Shown: positions 36,955 through 48,917 of the stretch, piece after piece
Layout: the number at the start of each line of letters is the position of its first letter
Position numbering within the stretch: the stretch's first letter is position 1
Source: Lomentospora prolificans
Taxonomy: Eukaryota; Ascomycota; Sordariomycetes; Microascales; Microascaceae
Assembly: GCA_029532625.1 (NCBI GenBank)
Contig: JARFXM010000011.1
Span: 3,981,501 to 4,045,500, forward strand
DNA: 64,000 nucleotides
Reading direction: 5' to 3'
Position numbers and translations under genes: made by a program
The notes under the pieces: model-generated
Database searches by the model: none
The model's input: the letters and a program-made list of their open reading frames with translations, nothing else
Told to the model about the DNA's origin: nothing

Positions 36955-38726
36955 AAACCAATAAGAAAAAGAAACCTGCTTTTCGCGTGGAGAACACGGT
37001 ACCGCCAGAGTCGTCTCCGGAGCGCTCTGCAAGTCGTCAGTCGAGGTCTCTTGCGAGGTGAGTCAGACAAACACTGCACTGAGTTTGGTACCTATTCCTT
37101 CCATGTTCAGGGTTTGTCTCTGCCGAATCCTGCATGTATTATTAGCTGGAAGCGAGAACTCTCAACCTAATCGTGAACCCACCCACTAAATGTACTGATG
37201 AAGCCACGCGCGAACCCGGAGTCCACGTCCGGTTTCTCGCTGCTCTTTGATGGTGTAATGAGGGCCATTAGAAGTGGATTCAATAGGCTCAGGGATGCTT
37301 AAACAAAACACCAGCCCTGAGCGACAGGGATAAGAGATACGCTGGAGTGATATTCCTACCTGATATTAGTGTGCCACCTGGGGATTAGTGCCGCGCTACT
37401 AAGTCCTGGAATGCCTCTGCGTCGTCCAGGTCATCTACGAAGAAGATAAAATGTAGGCCATCCAGACCCCACATACTCATCAAGCATATACTGGAATTAT
37501 GCATTGCTCCAACTCTCTTTGTTGAGGCCCGAGATGGTGTACGCAGTTTCTAAATTCTGATCCATCGCGGTCCTCCGTAGTTGTCAATGCGAGGACCGCA
37601 TAAGGTCTACATGTGAGCCGAACCCGTCTCTGAACTGTCGAGGCCTTCTAAGACACGACTGATGGGCCGGCTAATATCTACATTTAAGACAAGAGGCTCA
37701 GGATGCAACTATTTAGGGCAAAACTGAACATTCTTGTGCGTTAAGGAAGACGATGCCAAAAAGTGCTAAATGTGTTCCTCCCCGATCTGGGGTGGGGAGC
37801 CTGTGTAAATCTGGTGTATGATGGTGGTGTACAAGGAGTTCTGATTTGATTCGATCCTTGATGGCGGACCCTGTGCGTTCGGTCTTGGACAGGCCGTTCT
37901 CAGACAACGCTCTCTTTCTCAGGGGGAGGGAGCATTGAGAAGACTCGAGCGTTCGGCCAGCAAGCGGAGAGGATCACAGGGAATCATGTCTACCATCAGC
38001 GTACCGTTGACAAGTTGAGTCCAGCAGGGTGACAAGCGGGAGCGTTCCTCGTGTTGATGACAACCGCCACCTAGTTGCCCAGTCTACGAAAGTAGAATGT
38101 ACGACGAGATGAAAGTTTGGAAGGTACTCCTTGATGGCACGTAGCAATGCGCGTATCCTTTGCTAGGTTGGATCACCCTGGATGGGGCTTCCCCCATGCT
38201 AGAAATTAGTGGTGTGCGTGCCTGAAGTATTAATGTCATTTCCCATCGTCTGGCGCTTGGAGCGAAAGGGACCCCCAAAAAGGAGTCAGTAGTGTTGCCC
38301 CACAGCCCAGACCACCAGAGCGAGAGAGAGAACCTTCCCCCTCCCCTTCAAATGTTCACAGTCCACAACGCACACCTTGCACTCCCCCCTCGCAGCTTCC
38401 TACACCCCCCAGCTTCCTGGCTACACGCCCTATGCTTCAAGAACAAATAAGTACCACCAGCGCTCTCGTTTCTTCTTCCCTCCTCTCTTCTCCTTCTTCT
38501 TTCCTTGTGTACTACCACAACCTTTCCCAATTCGTACTCCTTCTCTGGACGTCCGCTAAAAGTCGTGACGGATAATACCCATCCTTTTCCTGTTGTAATA
38601 ACTTCTTTCCTTTATTGTGATACCCCTGCTTTCGAGCATTTACCACATATCCTTTCTACAGAGATACCCGATACCCAAAACCACACCAAATACCCCTTTC
38701 ACCAAGAAACACCATAATCAACAACA

Positions 38727-40453
38727 ATGGCCGACGCACAGAAGCCCGTTGAGGTCCCCCAGGACGCTCCCGCTACCGAGACCCCTGCTGAGACCAAGCC
38801 TGTCGAGGCCCCCGCTGCCGAGGAGAAGCCTACTGAGGACAAGCCCGCTGAGACTACTGAGGCTGCCGCAGCCACCCAGACCGCTGTCGAGGCCGCCCCC
38901 GCTGCTGAGGATAAGAAGGAGGAGGCTGCTCCTATCGAGGAGGGCACCCTTGATCATAAGGGAGCTGGCGCCAACTTCCCGAAAAACCTCTACTACTCCA
39001 AGCAGCCTTTCTGGTTCGGCTCCGATGCGGTCGAGAAGAAGGCTCTTACCAGCTACTTGAAGCACGAGAAGTCTGTCACTGTTGCTTACCACAACGCCTC
39101 CTGGGCTCAGGCCACTGGCAAGGGCCTTCTCTTCTTCGGCGAGAAGAGCTCTCCCACCGGAATCATCAACCTCGCTGAGGCGACTGAGCCTCAGACCGAT
39201 GGTGCTACCAAGTTCTACTTCGCGGCCAACGGCCAGAAGCACTCTTTCAAGGCCGCCACCAAGGGCGAGGCCGAGAACTGGGTTGCCCAGCTCAAGCTCA
39301 AGATCGCTGAGGCTAAGGAGGTTGCCACCACCATCAAGGAGGACGAGGCTTACAAGGCCGCCCATGAGGCTTACAAGCCTACTGTGAAGAAGGCCGAGGA
39401 GAAGAAGGAGGAGGAGCCTGCCGAAGAGGCCAAGGCCACTGAGGCCGCCGCTGCCACCGAGGAACCCGCTGCTGCTGAACCTGCTGCCGAGGCGCCCGCC
39501 GCTGAGGAGACCAAGGCCGCTGAGGAGCCTGCTAAGGAAGAGGAGGCCAAGGAAGAGCCTAAGCGCCGGTCTGCGAGCCGCAAGCGATCCTCCGTCCTCG
39601 GTTTCTTCGGTAAGAAGGACAAGAAGGAGGAAAAGAAGGAGGAGGCTGCTGCTGCCCCCGCTGCTGAGGAGGCCAAGCCTGCTGAGGCCGCCGCTGAGGC
39701 CCCTGCTGCTGCCGAGGAGCCTGCCGCTACTGCTGAGGCTGCTGCCGAGGAGACTCCTGCTGCCGAAGAGGCGAAGCCTGCTGAGGAGCCCGCTGCCAAG
39801 GAGACCCCCAAGGAGAAGCCTGCCAACCCCAAGCGCAACAGCTTCTTCAACCTCCTCCAGAAGAAGGAGAAAAAGGCTCCTGAGGAGGCTAAGCCTGCTG
39901 AGGCTTCCACCGAGGCTCCCGCTAGCACTGAAGCTGCTCCTGTAATTCCTCCCGTTGAGACTTCTACTCCCCTCGCCGAGGCCGTAGCTCCCGCTGCTGA
40001 GGCCGCCGCCACTGAGGCCAAGGAGACTGTTGCTGCCACCAACGGCGAGTCCAAGAAGGAGGTCAAGAGTGAGAAGCGCAAGTCGTCTCTTCCTTTCCTT
40101 GGCAAGAAGGAGAAGGCCGTCCTCTCTTCCGATGAGGAGAGTGACAAGCCCCAGAAGTCTCCTAGCGCCTTCTCCAAGCTCCGGGCTACCATTAAGGTAT
40201 GTTATACATGTTTTTGGGACAAGCCACAAGATTAAAATATTAACTTGGGATATAGGGTCGTGCCAAGCCTGCCCCCGCCGAAAAGCCTGAAGATAAGGCC
40301 GAGGACAAGCCCGCTGAGGCTGTTGCTGAGGACACCAAGCCCGCTGAGGAAGCTAAGCCCGCCGAAGAGACCACCGAGGCTCCTAAGGAGGAAGAGAACA
40401 AGCCCGAGGCTGTTGCTGCCACTCCCGCCCCCGTCGTCACTGCTGCCGCTTAG
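38727..40453 (+). CDS. PH-domain protein with Ala/Glu/Pro-rich linkers and repeated basic motifs
   Basis: Two exons (38727-40196 and 40256-40453; 59-base intron) give 555 residues. Residues 1-70 are Ala/Glu/Pro-rich. Residues ~75-200 form a pleckstrin-homology-like domain: FPKNLYYSKQPFWFGSDAVE, SWAQATGKGLLFFGEK, FYFAANGQKHSFKAATKGEA, ENWVAQLKLKIAEAKE. The rest is acidic Ala-rich linker broken by three similar basic-hydrophobic patches: RKRSSVLGFFGKKDKK (about 285-300), PKRNSFFNLLQKKEKK (about 368-383) and KRKSSLPFLGKKEK (about 450-463). Related fungal PH proteins are often annotated as meiotically up-regulated (Mug) proteins. Membrane or lipid association is inferred from the PH fold and basic patches. 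Strong GAG/GCT/AAG codon preference suggests high expression. Function unknown. Confidence 0.82.
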
Positions 40454-41799
40454 ATTCCTGGTCAGCAACGAAGGTAGAGTCTACCAGTCTGGAGAAATCC
40501 ATTGGAGGTAGACACAGGAGCCCAGGGGTCCCATGAGAAAGACGTTTTGCTTTTGAACGGTCGGGATTCGGATCTGCATTTCAAGATACCCCGTCGAAAT
40601 TGGTTTACGGTGCCGCGTGCGAATTGTCAGCGATAATATCTTGAGAGTTGAGCAGTCTAGCTTCTCAGTCTCTTAGGTATTCCTGGCATTCAGGTCATTG
40701 AGCCGGGCTTGCCTTGTTTCTCTTTCCCCGTTTTAATACCAATACTCTAGTTTCCTTATATCGTTTATACCACTATCGCAGTCGTTGATTTTTTATAATC
40801 ATTCTCGTCTACTTTTCCGTTCAATGCTTTTTGCAATCCTGCTTTGATACCCAGTATACCCGCCACAGAGTCAGAAACACGATAATTACTCGAGGGAGGA
40901 GGATACGAGGGAGGAAAGAAGACACAAAGTATAAAAATTCTTAAAAACCTTGCGTGGTGCGCAAAGTGTTCCGGTTCTGGTCTCGCAAAGGCATTAACCA
41001 ACTACAAAATCCCCTAAAAAATACAGTTATCGTTGACGCAAACGAAGGTCCTTTCTCTTTTGTCTTTTGGTTCCTCTTTCTTGTGCTATTTGAATCATGA
41101 TGCATGAGAGGAGTGACGTTGCATTTCTGAAGGGAGAAAAACAAAAGCGAACTCCGATCCTCTCTTTATCGCTGGCCCAGTTCCTTCGTCTCAACAGATA
41201 CAAGTAATTAAATTAATATGTTAAAACCTCGGTGTCCTAAGGGACCGAGCAAGTGTTGAACGAAGCTATTCTGGGGTTATTTTCTACAGCGAACTGTGGT
41301 GGAGTTCACGTATCCTGGACGAGGATCAATGACTATACTCTTGTTGTTTTGCTGTGGAGGCAGTGAGAGCAATAATCCATTCCATACATTCGCCAGCACT
41401 AATACAAACGCTATGCCGCCATCCACGCATTTACGAAAGATCTCCAAGCCGCTAGCCAGCTATAAACCCCGTAAACGCCGCAAACACAGTAAATGATGAT
41501 GGCTTTAGAAGCCGTCCCTAGATGTCCATCCTGTTAACTGTCCCTCCCCTCCCATAAAATAACGCCACTGGCTCGATACCGCCTCGTATAAATCTGCGGA
41601 TAACGGCTGGCATCGGAAAATGAAGACCGCAAGAGGTAAAATAACAAGGGAATACACCTAAAAACCGAAACAGAAAATGAAGAGAAGAGAAACAACAAGA
41701 AGACAGCAGTGAAAAACGCGGGTTTCCGACATGAATCAGGAACTGCGCCGGGTTAGTAAGCATTAACCATCTAGCTCGAGGGAAACGCTGCAGCGGATT
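40454..41799. other. Convergent intergenic region, PH gene and histidine kinase
   Basis: Carries the 3' flanks of two convergent genes. AT-rich stretches after 40720 fit 3' untranslated and polyadenylation sequence. No gene recognised. Confidence 0.6.
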
Positions 41800-44700
41800 T
41801 CATGCGTCTCCAGCTAAATTGTCGTCTCTATTGCGCGGTGGCAGCGTGCCGTATCGCTCCGCGAGCTCCCGAATCTTCGGAACCAGCTCGAGGAGGCGGA
41901 ATGGCTTGGATATGACGTCGTCCTATACGTTACAAACGTAGTCAGCGAATGGGTCCAAATTACAGCCGAAGCTCAAAAAACCTAAGGTGTGGTGCGGAAG
42001 AAATTGCTTACCACTCCCGCAGATTTAGCACTTTCAATCTGCTGCGGCCTCGCGTACGCCGTCACGGCAATGATGGGAATGTGCCCCGTAATGGTGCCCT
42101 CCCTCTGCAGCTCCCTAATGCGTCGCGTGCACGTTATACCGTCCATAACGGGCATCTCAAGATCCATGAGGATGACCGAGATGTTGCCACCGTCGCGCTC
42201 TCTACCCTTCCAGAAGCGCGAGTTCTTGATCTTCTCCAGGGCCTCGCCACCGTGGTTCGCCACAAAGGTATCGCACCTGGAGCTCCGAAGCTGCCTCTGC
42301 AGCACCTTCTGGTTGACGATGTTGTCCTCGACGATGAGGACGTCGATGGTACGGTGCGATACTTCAGGCAGCTCGGGGCGGTTCTGGACCTGCGGCGGAT
42401 GCGAGGCTGGGGCGGCGACCGTCTGCATGTGCTCGCCGATCTCCCTGCCATTGTCTCCAGGGTCTCCTGTCTTGCGACTCTTGATGTAAAACGTGAACGT
42501 GCTGCCCATGCCCTTCTTGGACATGACGCCAACCTGACCGCCCTGGAGCTCCGTCAGCATGCGTGAGATGAACAGACCGAGGCCCGAGCCGCCGTATTGA
42601 ACGTGGGTGCGGGGTGACGCCTGGGAGAAGCGCTGAAAGAGGACCTTGATTTCGTCCTCCGTGAGGCCAGGGCCCGTATCTTGCACGGAGAAGTGGAGAT
42701 TGACCTCTTCGCCCTGACCCCACTCTTCATCCTTGGTGATATCGGCGTGTTCCCGCTGGCTGGGGAAGTACGTCACATCCGAACCGTTCTCGCCCACTTG
42801 CTTCGAAGCGCTGACGCTTACGACGATGACTCTCTGCTCGCGGTTCTGCGTGAACTTGATCGCGTTCGTCATGAGGTTGATGACGACCTGTCGTAGTCGA
42901 GACGGGTCGATTCGCACCCAGTCGATGCCATGGTCACAGTACGACTGCTCGACACGGAATTCCAACAGGATATCGCGACTGGCTAGCTCGGTCTCGAACA
43001 TCTTGAGCACCTTTTCCACCACCGCCACCGGCTGTACGGATACGGGAGTGACCATGAGTAGTTGGGAGTCAAGCTTCGATAGCGTCAAGATATCGTCAAC
43101 AATGCGCTTTTGGTGGCTCGCGCAGAAACTAATCGTGTTCGCCGCGTCGGCGCAGCAGTCCAACAGCGACTTAAGGTCACGGTACTCACCCCTCCCGGCA
43201 CGGAAATCGCCAATATTGCTGTAGACTTCGTCGGCACATTGAAGGATGGCACTCAAAGGATTTCTCATCTCGTGACTAGTAATATCGATGAAGTTTTCCT
43301 GCTGGCGTTTGAGTTCGACGGCTTCTTCACGACGTTGTTTTTGGGAGTACTCAGCCCACTTCTGGGTGGAGATGTCGGTGAGACAACCAAAGATGGACTT
43401 GACATGGCCTTCTTCGTCTTTCTCCGGATAAGCGCTCATGAGCACCCACGTCTCCATAAGCTGGTCCGCATTCTGACGGGTATGGCTGAACCGGAACTCG
43501 TGAGTGACGGCAACCTTCTCCTCGGTAAGCTTCGTCCACACTTCCTGGACGGCTAACCTATCCTCCTCCATCACGCTGTCCATCCAAGTGTTGACGCCAT
43601 TGCCGGTGCGAGGATGCCGTGATATCTCCCACCACATATCGTTGCAGTAATTGATAAAGCCCGCAGGATCAGCGATGAACATGCCTACCGGGGCGAACTC
43701 AGCCATGCGCGTGAATCTGTACTCGCTCTCCACGGCCTCTTGGGTGCGTTGGATGAGCTGCTTAGAAAGCTTCTGTTTATCCTGGGCCGCAATCATTGCA
43801 GCTGTCCTGCCTCGCCGCACCTCCTCCTCGAGTAAAGTGAGGGATGCTATGGAAGTTTCTAGCTGGCGGGCGAGAAGATTAATGAAGAGCTGGAAATCGT
43901 CATCGTACGGCCGCCTAGGGTTCAGACCTAGCACGACGAACGCGGCCACGGCATCAGACTCGGACGGGCTAGCGCGCAGGCGAAGGATGATAGCCTTGTG
44001 GCAAGGGTCTTCAAAGCCACGAGGTTCGATGCCATCCAGTAGCGATGAAGGTAAGCTCCCCTCCTCAGCGGAGAGCATGATTGGCCATTCTTCGGCGTCG
44101 AGAGCTTTGCGAAGATACGGTGCGAATCCGATATCAGAAGTGTTCAAGTCGATTTGTTTCGCGGCAGCCGGATGATCCGAAGGGAACCCTAAAGAGCCTT
44201 CAAGGGTAAGTTGAGATGAATCCCTGTCACCTGGATCTCTAGCCGACGAGTCGCTGCTGGATGCGTCCTTGGCCGAGTAAATGAGGGCAAATGGAATATC
44301 GTAACCGTTGGATTCTAGGCCCTTGAGGACCTGTGTCCAGAAACCTTCAACCTCGGTCGCGGTTCCTATCCTTTCGCTTATCCTTCTTAATGTGAGCATG
44401 CGCCGTTCACCAATCCTCCTTCTAGTATTCTCAAATGCAGGGTTGTATACACCAACAACCTCTCCCTCATCATCAAGTACGGGCACCATTGACCAAGTAA
44501 AGTAAACTTCCTCGATGAAACCCTGACGATCTACGAATATGTGATCGTCATACTTCATGATGGCCTGCCCCGACTCACGAGCTTCGCGGAAAACAGGATC
44601 GAGCTGGTCCCACGTCGATGTCCATGCGTGAACGCACGGTCTACCCATAAGCCGTGGATGCTTTTGGCCGGCAATTTCAATGTACGCTTCATTGTATATG

Positions 44701-46190
44701 ATAGCGTTTTCAGGGCCCCAGTATATCGCCGCGGGGTGGGGACTCGCCATAATGAGATTGGCCATAACCCTTAGGTTTAGAGGCCAAGACTCAATAGGTC
44801 CCAGGGGCGTCGAAGCCCAGTCTATTGAGCGAGCAAACCGTATATGCTCGGAGACATCATCCGTCAAAGCAACCCTAGTCCAGTCAAACGATAACTTGCT
44901 CGAGAGTTGCGGGGGGATCCCGCTGACCTTTAGATCTTTGGAGGATGTGGGTTCTTCGGGATCGTGGCATCGATCGGTCACACCTTCGGACCCTGAGAAA
45001 AGCCCCACGGGTATATCCCCGGGTTCGGACATGGACTCGCTAGTGATAGAGGAGACGGCGCTCAGCCCTTTGGTCATCGCATCGGGAGAAGAAGGTCCTA
45101 AAGTAGAGGCCGTTGGTAGAGGAGAGTGACTTCCGCTGATAACCCGGAAGCGGTTCCGCAACGTCACATAAGACCATATCACACCAGCATATCCATGGCG
45201 ACGGTGCTCGCCAGATGACACTGAGCCATCTTCTCCCTCTAACATCCAGTTTTTAAAACGAGACATCTCGCTATCCGCAACATGATTGGAGTCGAAGGCG
45301 GAAACAAGGCTTCGTATCATTGGGTAAGACCTTAGAGACTCGTTTGCATATATAATCGAAACCCCGGACTCCTTGGAAGCGGGCGGCGACAAATCCACCA
45401 CAAAACATGGCCTGCTGTCTTTGTCAAGCAGTTCGACAATACCGATATCTTGGAGAGCGCGGTTGGGGGTAATATTCAGGCTATTCCCCTCTAGCGTCCG
45501 AAAGTTACCGAAGTAGCAAGACGACTGGTTGTTGATCGGCATCATCCCCTTGGGTAGACGAACAGCGGTGACACCGTCCGCTAGATTCGGTCTTCCATCT
45601 AGAGTAGTCGCGATGTCGGCCGCTAAAGATTGCGCGGGCGAATCTTCAATGTTGGAGGAATCAAGTATCATCCGGGTTGAGTTTGAGTCCCATGGCCAGG
45701 GAGATGATAGAGCCTGTGGAGATGCAGGCGCATCCACTTCGACTGAGAGGCCCGGTAGATCGCGGCGGCTTCGCTTGAGGGGTGACTGGAGGGAGGATGG
45801 GTCCACCATCTCATTCAGCAGTCGCTTCTTGTTTGAACCGGCGGGTCGCCGAAATGTAAGATCCAGTGTACTCGATCTTCCAGACAGCTGCCCAAGAACC
45901 CTGGACTCTTCCCGCAGGTCGCTAGGTAGGTCATTCGCCGAGACTATAGGGGACCATTCATCTGGGAGAATGTGGTCCGTTATGCCCGCCCCTATGCTAA
46001 GACCCAGATCCGCAAATTTCTTGGACCGGTTACTCGTAGAATCGGGGCAGCTGGAAGCATCGTTGCTAGGGTTTATTCGTCCGTTGTGTGTCATGACATG
46101 GGTTGGGGGGAGGTCGACTCCACTGCTGTATTCCACGTGATCCTGGTCATATCTATCCGGGCCACTGGGAAGTCCATTTGGGCCGGCCAT
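41800..46190 (-). CDS. Hybrid histidine kinase with PAS domains
   Basis: Two exons (46190-42012 and 41922-41800; 89-base intron) give 1433 residues. Order: a long N-terminal region with low-complexity stretches; a PAS-type domain at ~485-600 (HPAAIYWGPENAIIYNEAY); a GAF-like region to ~800; a second PAS at ~825-930 (RFTRMAEFAPVGMFIADPAG) with a PAC segment; HisKA with FIDITSHEMRNPLSAIL (phospho-His973); an ATPase domain with NLMTNAIKFT, DTGPGLTEDE and GSGLGLFISRML; a receiver domain with DVLIVEDNIVNQ and MDLEMPVMDG (phospho-Asp1343). The receiver's conserved Lys (DDVISKPF) comes from exon 2, so splicing is required for a complete domain. No membrane segment is evident, suggesting a cytosolic sensor feeding the Ypd1 phosphorelay; signal unknown and fungal group not assigned. 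Confidence 0.93.
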
Positions 46191-46658
46191 CTGCGGCGAT
46201 ACGTTATTGGACTATGTCGGTCGCAAATATGTGCATGAGGGTGCGTGTCTTCGTTTGTATGCAGAGTTGGTGTTGGGGAGGGAGCTGAGAACAGCTCCGT
46301 TTGGTGGAGGACGAAAGCGGATCTTCAGACAACTAGTAGCACAAAAGGGACGATAGCCAGCTAAGGTAGACAAGACTACGACACAGACTCGAATATGTAG
46401 AGCTCTAAAGCCAGCTTTTGCAACTGGAAGCAAGAGAGCAGTAAGGCTACACAGAGGCACCTTCGATTTGCTGAAGTTTCTCGAGGGGTCCGGCAGTTCG
46501 TCGCCGGTTGGGTTGGGGGAAAGGGGGGTGGGGGTGGGGATGGGGGTGGTCCTGAAGTTCTTGAATGAAGGGTCGGCAAGGATTGGAGGCGAAGCCAGTC
46601 GTCTCAAGCCAGCAAGTGGTGTGGACAACGAGAGGAAGCACACTCTATTCAAGGCCTG
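46191..46658. other. Upstream flank of the hybrid histidine kinase
   Basis: Promoter and leader of the kinase gene, with a G-rich plus-strand stretch (GGGGGTGGGGATGGGGGTGG) near 46530. No gene recognised. Confidence 0.5.
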
Positions 46659-47078
46659 TTAAAATAGGGAAACGTTAAAAGAGGATTTCGCATTGAAACC
46701 AGCAGGGCGTTGAAGGCTAGTATGGAGCTCCAAGTCATTTAACGTGGAGGAGAAAAAGAGACCTTGGAGCAAGAACTTGAAGAGAACAACAAAGTCAGAC
46801 ATGAAGTCTTCGAGAGTCATGTCGTGGGCCAGTTGGTCCTGACCCTCGGGGTCGCAGATCAATGGACCAGGTTCTAGACCTTCAGGTTGAGGTAGGACAA
46901 GAGGCTTCCAAAGGGTATCAGTGGGGAAGATGCCGAGAAAGCGGAAAGTGGAGCAGTGGAAAAGGCGCTGATAGGTCGTGCGACAGGTGTTGAAAGGTAC
47001 CATTACCCCTACTCGCTCACGCACTAATTCCCAGACTTGTCCAGAGTCGCAGCGCATGGTTTGAAAATGCTCCTCCAT
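46659..47078 (-). CDS. Possible small hypothetical protein upstream of the kinase gene
   Basis: An ATG-started frame of 139 codons. Codon choice looks coding (TTC, AAC, GAC, CTC and TCC frequent) and there is no low complexity. The segment CDSGQVWELVRERVGVMV followed by TCRTTYQRLFH faintly recalls the W...CR..Y..L spacing of Myb/SANT domains, but this is too weak to assign. Donor- and acceptor-like sequences upstream (about 47085-47170) leave room for an extra 5' exon. It lies 468 bases from the kinase start on the same strand. It could equally be a chance frame in the kinase promoter. Confidence 0.33.
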   Translation of the reverse strand: MEEHFQTMRCDSGQVWELVRERVGVMVPFNTCRTTYQRLFHCSTFRFLGIFPTDTLWKPLVLPQPEGLEPGPLICDPEGQDQLAHDMTLEDFMSDFVVLFKFLLQGLFFSSTLNDLELHTSLQRPAGFNAKSSFNVSLF

Positions 47079-48917
47079 AGCTCCTTGCCGTTATTTCAGC
47101 GCTGGGCATGTTTCGGGCATGCTCAACGAGATACGCACAGGGGTCTTTAATACCTGCATTGGACTCTTACGAATAGTTTATTCTCCTGCGCGAAGCAATG
47201 GGGTCAAGAAACGATACTAATGAGAAGTCCCTCGGTGGTACTCCGTATACTACTTGACCTAGGAAGTTACTTGCAAGCTGAGGGACAATAAAGTTCATTT
47301 CCAATCCCAATCCTCAATTTTATACTTAGATTCACGATCAGCACAGACTCCGCATATCCTAGTGTATGAGCGGATGTCCACATGGGCATTGGGTGGGAAA
47401 CCCCCTGGATATGTCAGTTTCTGTCAGCTGCTGTCAGCTGTATGAATCTCTACAAATTAAATTCTACTTGTATGTTCAATGTTTCGCCGATGCCATGCCA
47501 TGTCCTCGATGCTCACGACTTATCCAAGCCTGCTGCGGTTGGTTAAGTTGGCCTGCAAGCACAAGGTGGGGAACACGAAGCGGCAGACCAGAAGTTGGTT
47601 TGATAGATCTTCGATCTAGTGGAGTCTGCAATATTAAGTTCTCCGTACCGACGCCTTTAGTAGGTATTGAGGTTCCCAGGATTTATGAGTAGCGCCCATA
47701 CATCACCTCACTTTCACGTAGGCGCCGTTGATCAGATCATTTCGATCCATCATCGCATCGCAAGGAAGGCGACTTGTAAACTTCTTTTTAGTAGCCCGCA
47801 TTTAACTGGGTGCGGAATGGATCGGCGGATCAAAGAGAAAATTGGACAAGCTCGAACCCACTCCGGAGTATCTTACCGGTTTGTATCCTCAGGTATCCAA
47901 ATGCGAAAGGACTGCTCTGCTGACCACCCCCAAGTCTTGACCTGGCGACAGGTATTACGAGCGAGGAGAGTAAGTAAGACACTGTACGAAGGTAGAGGCT
48001 GAATACTAGCACCCATGCACGAACACAGACAACGCCAACATGCACACGCTTTGAGCGCCCATCACCCTCATCACAAGCCCATTGAGGCAAGGCGGGGCAT
48101 AAAGAACTGAGCGAAGACAAAAGAACTCAAACTGTTGAATTCTTGGTTTGGTGTCGCGCCCACTACAACTCATCGCCAACGCACTGTCCCAAGGAAAAAA
48201 CCCAGCCAATCCCGTCATTCGTCGCTCGCGATGCAAATGCGAGATGGGAATAGGGACTGGGACTCGTCAAAGCGATAGCCATGCTTATTGGCTCGCCGAC
48301 ACTTTTGATGGCCCGCATGGCGGCCAATCACCCGTCCCTTGTAGCTCCGGGCGCTTAGGGCCCTGCCGTCTTTGGTCTTCATTGGGCCAATTTTATCCTG
48401 GCACCGCATTTCGCAGCATACTCATCGTCGCCCTTTCCATTGTTCCTCGCGCCCTCAGCTTACTCTACAGGTGCTATCATGTAGTATTAGATTCCAAGCC
48501 TGCATTTCCGGCGGTGCAAAAAAAGGACATGGTGAGGAGGAGGAGGGGGCCGCAGATGGAGAGAGCGTTTCCGGCCCCCATGTCCGCATCTTCCCATTTA
48601 ATACATTCCATGGCCACTGGACTGTCATTTCTTCGACTTCTTCAACGGCTTCTGTTCCTTTTGTTTTCCCGTCCCAGAGTCGCTGAGCGATAAAGAGAAA
48701 AAAAAAAAAGAAAGACGACACCTTCAATGTTGATGTTGTCTTTGCTGAAAGAGTTGGTCTCATGAGCCGTTACCATTGAACGACAGCGAAGCATCTCCTG
48801 CCATCCTGCCACAGCCTCGACGACAGCTCCTCCACCCCTTAACGGCCAAATCTTCGCGACCCCAGCGCCGACCGGCAGCCCAACCTACGAAAACCTCCTC
48901 CGCGTCCCACGTTCACG
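47079..48917. other. Intergenic between the kinase side and the membrane-protein gene
   Basis: No gene recognised. A perfect 10-base tandem repeat (CTGTCAGCTG twice) lies at 47421-47440, and an A12 run near 48699-48710. Open frames here (for example 48148-48693, plus) look like chance. Confidence 0.55.
47421..47440. repeat. Tandem CTGTCAGCTG, two copies
   Basis: Two identical 10-base units back to back, each containing the palindrome CAGCTG; the preceding ATGTCAGTTT is a degenerate third copy. Confidence 0.7.

Larger units (their letters stand above)
26368..38726. other. 12.4-kb gene-poor region
   Basis: No protein family, RNA gene or transposon recognised. No open frame exceeds about 160 codons and none has a convincing coding pattern. 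Base composition is not strikingly AT-rich, so it does not look like RIP-mutated repeat DNA. It is marked by homopolymer and simple repeats: C15 at 27499-27513, A-rich 29816-29840, A19 at 32533-32551, C/A runs 32770-32811, T24 at 34564-34587, a GA tract at 36018-36049 and A45 at 36908-36952. The last ~400 bases before 38727 are pyrimidine-rich and look like promoter and 5' leader of the PH-domain gene. Confidence 0.6.

Noticed and set aside
38718..40229. Minus-strand open frame of 503 codons opposite the PH-domain gene
   Set aside because: It is the mirror of a strongly biased sense frame (GAG, GCT and AAG codons avoid stops on the other strand) and reads as Leu/Ser/Gly low complexity. The sense frame has a PH domain and a proper intron.
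48148..48693. Plus-strand open frame of 181 codons before the membrane-protein gene
   Set aside because: Composition is random-looking, with rare codons throughout, and similar-length frames overlap it on both strands. No family similarity.
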